Assembly (NCBI GenBank): GCA_045599325.1
Contig: JAZRVT010000003.1
Span: 19,142 to 83,141 of the forward strand
From: Cacconaster sp045599325
Lineage (GTDB): Bacteria; Bacteroidota; Bacteroidia; Bacteroidales; UBA932
DNA: 64,000 nt
Reading direction: 5' to 3'
Shown here: piece by piece, positions 60,309-64,000 of the stretch
How the letters are laid out: each line of letters opens with the position of its first letter
Position numbering within the stretch: position 1 is the first letter of the stretch
Notes under the pieces: model-generated
Databases searched by the model: none
Told to the model about the DNA's origin: nothing
What the model saw: only the letters and a program-made list of their open reading frames with translations
Program-made: the position numbers and the translations under genes

Positions 60309-61379
60309 ATGGATTGGATGTGGCAAGGTAGGTATATTGTTTTCTGTGCGCTGGCGTTTCTTGCCGGCAACTTTCTCGGTGACATCATTTCGTTTCCTCC
60401 CGCAGTCTGGCTTCTGATTGCGGCCATATCTGCGGTTCTGTGCCTCCGCCACCCTTCCGGGGTCGCTTTTGTCCTGGCTTTTGCGGCTCTCGGCGCGGCG
60501 GGCGTCCAGATCGGCAGGATGCCTCCGGCAGCGGAGACTTCTGACCTCCGCCTCCGGGCGGCCGTCCTGAAGGAGCGTTTCTCTGATTACCTCGCGACCC
60601 TGCTGCCAGCCGGCGACGAACTGTCGATACTGAGGGCACTGGCGATAGGGGACAAGTCAGGCATCGGCCGCAGCCTGAAGGCCGGTTACCGCGACAGCGG
60701 TGCGATGCACCTTCTCGCCCTCAGCGGCCTGCACGTCGGCATTATCTACGGTATCACGGCCCTGGTACTCCGGCCGCTCGGCGGGAGCCGTCCGGCGCGC
60801 GGCCTGCGCAGCGCTGTCACTCTGGCCTTCCTCTGGCTCTTCGCGCTGGTGTCGGGCCTCAGTCCGTCAATCTTCAGGGCAGTGATGATGATCACGCTTT
60901 ATGAACTGTCTGACCGCTTCTCCGGCGAGCGAGACGGCCTTGCGGCCCTTGCCGCCAGCGCCCTGATCGCAACGCTCCTTGACCCGGAGTCACCGCGTGA
61001 CGTCGGTTTCCAGCTCTCGTATGCTGCAATGGTTTCGATATTTGTGATTTTCCCGAGGCTGAAAGGGCTGCTCAGCACCCGCTCGAGGCTTCTGAAGCGG
61101 GTCTGGGAGATGCTCGCAGTCAGCATCTCCTGTCAGGCGACCTGCGGTCTCCTCGCCTGGATCTATTTCGGTACCTTCCCGCGCTACTTCCTGCTGACTG
61201 CGATACTTGCGGTTCCTGTCGCCACGGCGGTGATGTATGCCGCCGCCGCTGCTCTGGCAACCGCGTGGCTTCCGGCTTCCGGCATTGCCGGCGCCGTCGC
61301 CTCCTTTGCCGTCTCCGCCCTCCGGGGCCTCCTTCACGCTCTCAACTGGGTCATCGCCACAATCGCCTCGCTGTCTTAA
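60309..61379 (+). CDS. Minimal ComEC/Rec2-type DNA-channel protein
   Basis: A 356-residue polytopic membrane protein holding only the Competence domain: HLLALSGLHVGIIYG, the GLSPSIFRAVMM stretch and GFQLSYAAMVSIFVIFPRL are family hallmarks. A full ComEC adds an N-terminal OB-like DUF4131 region and a C-terminal metallo-beta-lactamase nuclease domain; here the N-terminal part is short and the C-terminal domain absent. It probably forms the inner-membrane DNA pore for natural transformation, with the nuclease step, if any, supplied elsewhere. It overlaps the convergent C_GCAxxG_C_C gene by 4 bp. Confidence 0.85.
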   Translation: MDWMWQGRYIVFCALAFLAGNFLGDIISFPPAVWLLIAAISAVLCLRHPSGVAFVLAFAALGAAGVQIGRMPPAAETSDLRLRAAVLKERFSDYLATLLPAGDELSILRALAIGDKSGIGRSLKAGYRDSGAMHLLALSGLHVGIIYGITALVLRPLGGSRPARGLRSAVTLAFLWLFALVSGLSPSIFRAVMMITLYELSDRFSGERDGLAALAASALIATLLDPESPRDVGFQLSYAAMVSIFVIFPRLKGLLSTRSRLLKRVWEMLAVSISCQATCGLLAWIYFGTFPRYFLLTAILAVPVATAVMYAAAAALATAWLPASGIAGAVASFAVSALRGLLHALNWVIATIASLS

Positions 61380-61846
61380 TCCTCAGCGTTGAGGCGGGTG
61401 GCGATGATGCGGGCGGCGGAAGCGACGCGATCCTCGCAGGTGCGGGTGGCATAGTACCTGGCGTCGCGCGGGGCCGGGGTCGGGGAGTCGGTCTGACCGG
61501 CCTTCAGGCCCAGCAGCTCGCGGCATATGATGCTGCCGTTCACCTCCTTGAATAGGCCTGCAAGTTCCTGAACCAGCGCGTAGTTGGCACGTCGGCCCGC
61601 CTGGTCGGAAGGGTCGGTCGACGGTGTGATCACGCCTGCCATGAATGTCATTGCGGAGACTGCGCCGCACACCTCGCGCATACGCCCCATACCTCCGCCG
61701 AAGCCGGAGCCAAGAGCGGCGATCCGCTCCTCGGGCAGACCGATTATATCCTTGAATGCCAGCATTACAGCCTGGCAGCAGTTCCATCCGGCGTGGAAGT
61801 TGGCCCTCGCCATCCTTTCGCGCTCCTCAATGTCGATTTTTCCCAT
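61376..61846 (-). CDS. C_GCAxxG_C_C family redox protein
   Basis: A 156-residue protein named for its Cys pattern. Here it shows NCCQAV near residue 23, GFGGGMGRMREVCGAVS near 48-64, a further Cys in SIICRELLG and one in RTCEDRV. The family is linked to redox or metal chemistry in anaerobes and has no settled function. The minus-strand promoter box TATCTTTG is at 61853-61860, only a few bases before the ATG. Confidence 0.85.
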   Translation of the reverse strand: MGKIDIEERERMARANFHAGWNCCQAVMLAFKDIIGLPEERIAALGSGFGGGMGRMREVCGAVSAMTFMAGVITPSTDPSDQAGRRANYALVQELAGLFKEVNGSIICRELLGLKAGQTDSPTPAPRDARYYATRTCEDRVASAARIIATRLNAED

Positions 61847-61852
61847 ACCGCA

Positions 61853-61860
61853 AAGATAAC
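61853..61860 (-). promoter_or_regulatory. -7 box of the C_GCAxxG_C_C gene
   Basis: The minus strand reads TATCTTTG, seven nt upstream of the ATG at 61846, implying a near-leaderless message. Confidence 0.5.
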
Positions 61861-61913
61861 AAAGAATGTGTATCTTTGCAGTCGGAGATAGAAAAATACA
61901 AAAACATTGAATT

Positions 61914-61936
61914 ACGGCCTTCTAAGGCCGTTTTTC
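61914..61936 (+). terminator. Hairpin terminator in the junction
   Basis: ACGGCCTT (61914-61921), loop CT, AAGGCCGT (61924-61931), then TTTT. With the -7 box at 61871-61878 it would bound a transcript of only about 50 nt. Confidence 0.65.
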
Positions 61937-61987
61937 ATTTTTGGTCGCTTATGCTTGCCTATGCTTGAATCTCGTTTTCAACTACAC

Positions 61988-62008
61988 TTTTGTTACTATT
62001 TTGTTACT
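61988..62008. repeat. Tandem direct repeat TTTTGTTACT
   Basis: Two copies of TTTTGTTACT at 61988-61997 and 61999-62008, one base apart, in the AT-rich junction. The spacing of about one helical turn fits recombinase or regulator arm sites, but this is speculative. Confidence 0.6.
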
Positions 62009-62015
62009 CCAAAAT

Positions 62016-62063
62016 GGCCTAAAATAGCAACTTTATGCGCTTATAATGCCGAAAATTTAGGCC
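62016..62063. repeat. Inverted repeat GGCCTAAA / TTTAGGCC
   Basis: GGCCTAAA at 62016-62023 and its exact complement at 62056-62063, 32 nt apart, between the direct repeat and the ATPase gene. Confidence 0.5.
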
Positions 62064-62190
62064 AGCCAACATTTTGGGGTCAGCCCAGATTTGACCATAT
62101 TAAATTTTGGGGATAGACGGGTATTTCTTATAAATAAATTTGCGGGATAGCATAAATATCCATAACTTAGCATCAGAAAACCAATAGTTT

Positions 62191-63525
62191 ATGGCTAAAA
62201 GAATTTTCAAACGAAAGATTTACAGTCAGATACTGCAATGGAAAGAAGAAAATGACGGTTCATCGGCTCTCTTGGTCGAAGGTGCACGTCGTGTTGGAAA
62301 GTCTACCATCGTTGAGGAATTCGCCCGCCAGGAATATGAATCCTACATCCTCATTGATTTCAACAAAGCCTCCAAAGCAATCAAATCGCTTTTCGATGAC
62401 CTAATGGACTTGGATTACATATTCATGGTATTGCAGCAGACCTACAAGAAGACTCTTGTTCCGCGCAAATCCGTCATCATCTTTGATGAAGTCCAGAAAT
62501 GCCCTACGGCACGACAGGCTATCAAATATCTTGTCCAGGATGGTCGCTATGACTACATCGAGACCGGCTCTCTCATCAGTATTAAGAAGAACACAGAAGG
62601 AATTACCATCCCGAGCGAGGAAGATAGCATCCAGATGTGCCCGATGGATTATGAGGAATTCCGTTGGGCACTCTCGGATGAAACCACGGTGCCTATGCTC
62701 CGCAAGTTCTGGGAACTGAAGAAACCTCTTGGGCCTGCACACAGAAACACTCAGCGAGATTTGAGAATCTATATGCTTGTCGGTGGAATGCCTCAGGCAG
62801 TGAACACATATCTTGACACCAACAATCTCAAAAAGGTGGATGCCGCCAAGCGTAAAATCATCAAGCTATACGCCGATGATTTCCGCAAAATAGATCCAGC
62901 AGGAAGAATAACCAGACTGTTCCTTTCCATACCAGCCCAGCTCAGCAACAACGAATCTCGCTACCAGCCTACCACGGTTCTCGGCAATGTGGACAGCGAG
63001 AAGATGACCGAGCTCCTTTCCAATCTTGAAGACAGCAAGACAGTTAGTTTTGCCTATCATTCAAATGACCCCAATGTCGGAATGGAGCTCACAAAAGATG
63101 ACACACGATTCAAACTGTTTGTGGCGGATACAGGACTTTTCGTCACTATGGCATTCTGGGACAAAAACTACACCGAGAACGTAATATACGAGAAACTCCT
63201 CAGCGACAAACTCTCGGCCAATCTCGGTTACGTCTATGAAAACCTCATAGCGCAGATGCTCACCGCCACAGGGAATAAGCTGTTCTACTACACCTGGCCT
63301 AAAGACGAGAAACACAACTACGAAATAGACTTCCTTCTTTCAAGAGGCGCAAAGATAGACCCAATTGAGGTGAAGTCATCGGGCTACAAGACCCATGCTT
63401 CGCTTGATGACTTCTGCTCAAAGTTCTCATCACGAATTGGAAATCGCTATCTCGTTTATACTAAGGACCTGAACAAAGACGGACAGACAGTATTGGTTCC
63501 TGTATATATGACGCCTTTCCTGTAA
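62191..63525 (+). CDS. AAA+ ATPase with DUF4143 domain
   Basis: A 444-residue ATPase of the archaeal-type AAA_14 family. Walker A GARRVGKS is at residues 31-38, Walker B IIFDEVQKCP at about 97-105 (D99, E100) and sensor-like GSLIS near 126-130. The DUF4143 domain fills the C-terminal half, with a PD-(D/E)xK-like segment YEIDFLLSRG then IEVKSS at about 380-400. Members are common and mobile in Bacteroidota; roles in DNA transactions or defence are proposed but unproven. The gene is visibly less GC-rich than its left neighbours, consistent with recent transfer. Confidence 0.88.
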   Translation: MAKRIFKRKIYSQILQWKEENDGSSALLVEGARRVGKSTIVEEFARQEYESYILIDFNKASKAIKSLFDDLMDLDYIFMVLQQTYKKTLVPRKSVIIFDEVQKCPTARQAIKYLVQDGRYDYIETGSLISIKKNTEGITIPSEEDSIQMCPMDYEEFRWALSDETTVPMLRKFWELKKPLGPAHRNTQRDLRIYMLVGGMPQAVNTYLDTNNLKKVDAAKRKIIKLYADDFRKIDPAGRITRLFLSIPAQLSNNESRYQPTTVLGNVDSEKMTELLSNLEDSKTVSFAYHSNDPNVGMELTKDDTRFKLFVADTGLFVTMAFWDKNYTENVIYEKLLSDKLSANLGYVYENLIAQMLTATGNKLFYYTWPKDEKHNYEIDFLLSRGAKIDPIEVKSSGYKTHASLDDFCSKFSSRIGNRYLVYTKDLNKDGQTVLVPVYMTPFL

Positions 63526-63569
63526 GCATACAGCATAACCTTTTCGCAAAAACAATAGAAAAATCATCA

Positions 63570-63589
63570 TGGACTCCAACTGGAGTCCA
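63570..63589. repeat. Near-perfect palindrome after the DUF4143 gene
   Basis: TGGACTCCA and TGGAGTCCA, 9-bp complementary arms around AC. No T run follows, so it is not a typical terminator; a protein- or transfer-related site is possible. It shares the core CTCCA-x-CTGGAG with the palindrome at 47736. Confidence 0.55.
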
Positions 63590-63621
63590 AGAATAACCCC
63601 GAAAAATACATAGATATTCGC

Positions 63622-63655
63622 ACCGTGATTACACAACGTAGTCACGGTTTCTTTT
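63622..63655 (+). terminator. Terminator between the ATPase and HTH genes
   Basis: ACCGTGATTAC (63622-63632) pairs with GTAGTCACGGT (63638-63648), one T-G wobble, around loop ACAAC; TTCTTTTT follows. It separates the ATPase from the HTH gene. Confidence 0.8.
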
Positions 63656-63706
63656 TCTGTGGCCACAAATAAAGAGACCATTGTTCAACCCTCAAAAAGC
63701 AAGACA

Positions 63707-64000
63707 ATGGATCTTACAGAAGAGAAAGTCAGCTTCGACCAGATGCCCACAGTGGTATCAGAGCTAAAACAAGAAATCAGCGGCCTCAAGACCCTGGTCC
63801 GCACACTCATTGACGCAGCAGGCGCAGCGCCCAAAGATGCGAGGATGAACATTGACGAGCTCCGAGCCTACCACCCGGACCACCCCGCACGCCCGACCAT
63901 CTATGAATGGGTAGGCAAGAAAGCTATCCCCGTCCACAAAGACGGCAAGAAACTCCGTTTCCTCCGTTCCGAAATAGACGAATGGCTCAACGGCGGCCGT
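63707..64000 (+). CDS. Excisionase-type helix-turn-helix protein, C-terminus beyond window
   Basis: An open frame from the ATG at 63707 runs to the last base (98 codons, no stop). Residues 1-40 form a coiled-coil-like helix (SELKQEISGLKTLVRTLI). Residues 45-98 match the MerR-like HTH_17/excisionase domain: MNIDELRAYHP, TIYEWVGKKAIPVHKDGKKLRFLRSEIDEWL. Such proteins are typical accessory genes of Bacteroidota integrative and mobilisable elements. No clear RBS is visible. An integrase may lie just outside the window. Confidence 0.82.
   Translation, partial: MDLTEEKVSFDQMPTVVSELKQEISGLKTLVRTLIDAAGAAPKDARMNIDELRAYHPDHPARPTIYEWVGKKAIPVHKDGKKLRFLRSEIDEWLNGGR

Larger units (their letters stand above)
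61847..62190. other. AT-rich junction without a gene
   Basis: This 344-nt gap is much more AT-rich than the sequence to its left. It holds a plus-strand -7 box (TATCTTTG, 61871-61878), a hairpin terminator 36 nt later, a tandem 10-nt direct repeat (61988-62008) and an 8-nt inverted repeat (62016/62063). No open frame with a plausible start is seen. The composition change and repeats suggest an integration boundary, but no att duplication can be shown because the other end is outside the window. Confidence 0.5.

Noticed and set aside
62191..64000. Toxin-antitoxin or complete phage-defence system at the island edge
   Set aside because: Only one ATPase and one HTH gene are visible, separated by a terminator; nothing else supports a defined system within the window.

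Overview
The window is a chromosomal segment of a Bacteroidota, order Bacteroidales, probably an uncultured gut-type lineage with moderately high GC. The evidence is a SusC/SusD pair, DUF3078 and DUF4783 proteins, an HMA/TonB-receptor/His-rich metal operon, an archaeal/eukaryal-type ProS without the editing insertion, methylmalonyl-CoA mutase in two subunits, and promoters that repeatedly match the Bacteroidota -7 box TAnnTTTG. At the susC promoter this box sits exactly 19 nt from a TTTG -33 box. The genus cannot be fixed from this sequence alone.

Layout. 1-4.3 kb: end of a lipoprotein gene, proS, a DUF3078 outer-membrane protein, tilS. 4.0-7.0 kb (minus): metal-handling operon (His/Cys-rich small protein, TonB receptor, periplasmic HMA protein). 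7.1-15.4 kb (plus): sppA, a GH9 cellulase fused to a CE4-like domain, mgtC, nfnAB, hisS, then a strong terminator. 15.5-22.7 kb: Cys/Ala-rich lipoprotein, CNNM/CBS membrane protein, S41 protease, NhaC antiporter, two divergent paralogous alpha/beta hydrolases, and a beta-propeller lipoprotein. 22.8-25.7 kb: GNAT, GH78 rhamnosidase, initiator tRNA. 25.8-32.9 kb: tdk, rsmI, HhH protein, ABC-2 exporter, a permuted 5'-nucleotidase, DUF4783, rlmH. 32.9-41.3 kb: a 1199-residue NtrY-like kinase, transglutaminase lipoprotein, efp, ispH, cmk and an NtrC-type regulator that lacks a DNA-binding domain. 41.3-47.8 kb: der, acyltransferase, parE, and two tandem secreted glutamine-amidotransferase-like proteins. 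47.8-52.7 kb: orphan SusC/SusD pair. 52.9-60.2 kb: mutAB facing an ackA-ptb-buk operon. 60.3-61.8 kb: a minimal ComEC and a C_GCAxxG_C_C protein. 61.9-64.0 kb: an AT-rich junction with repeats, then a DUF4143 AAA+ ATPase and an excisionase-type HTH protein that runs off the end, which looks like the edge of an acquired island.

How it fits together. Fermentation is represented by mutAB (succinate/propionate interconversion), Ptb-Buk and AckA (acyl-CoA to acid plus ATP) and NfnAB (NADH, NADPH and ferredoxin balancing). Plant-polysaccharide use is represented by GH9/CE4, GH78 and SusCD. The rest is mostly core housekeeping packed tightly, with several tail-to-tail gene overlaps and divergent or facing promoters. 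No CRISPR array, IS element, rRNA or complete prophage is visible. The most unusual items are the GH9-CE4 fusion with a changed metal site, the 5'-nucleotidase with reversed domain order, the HTH-less sigma54-type regulator, the tandem amidotransferase-like exoproteins, the divergent hydrolase pair around an inverted repeat, and the island edge.
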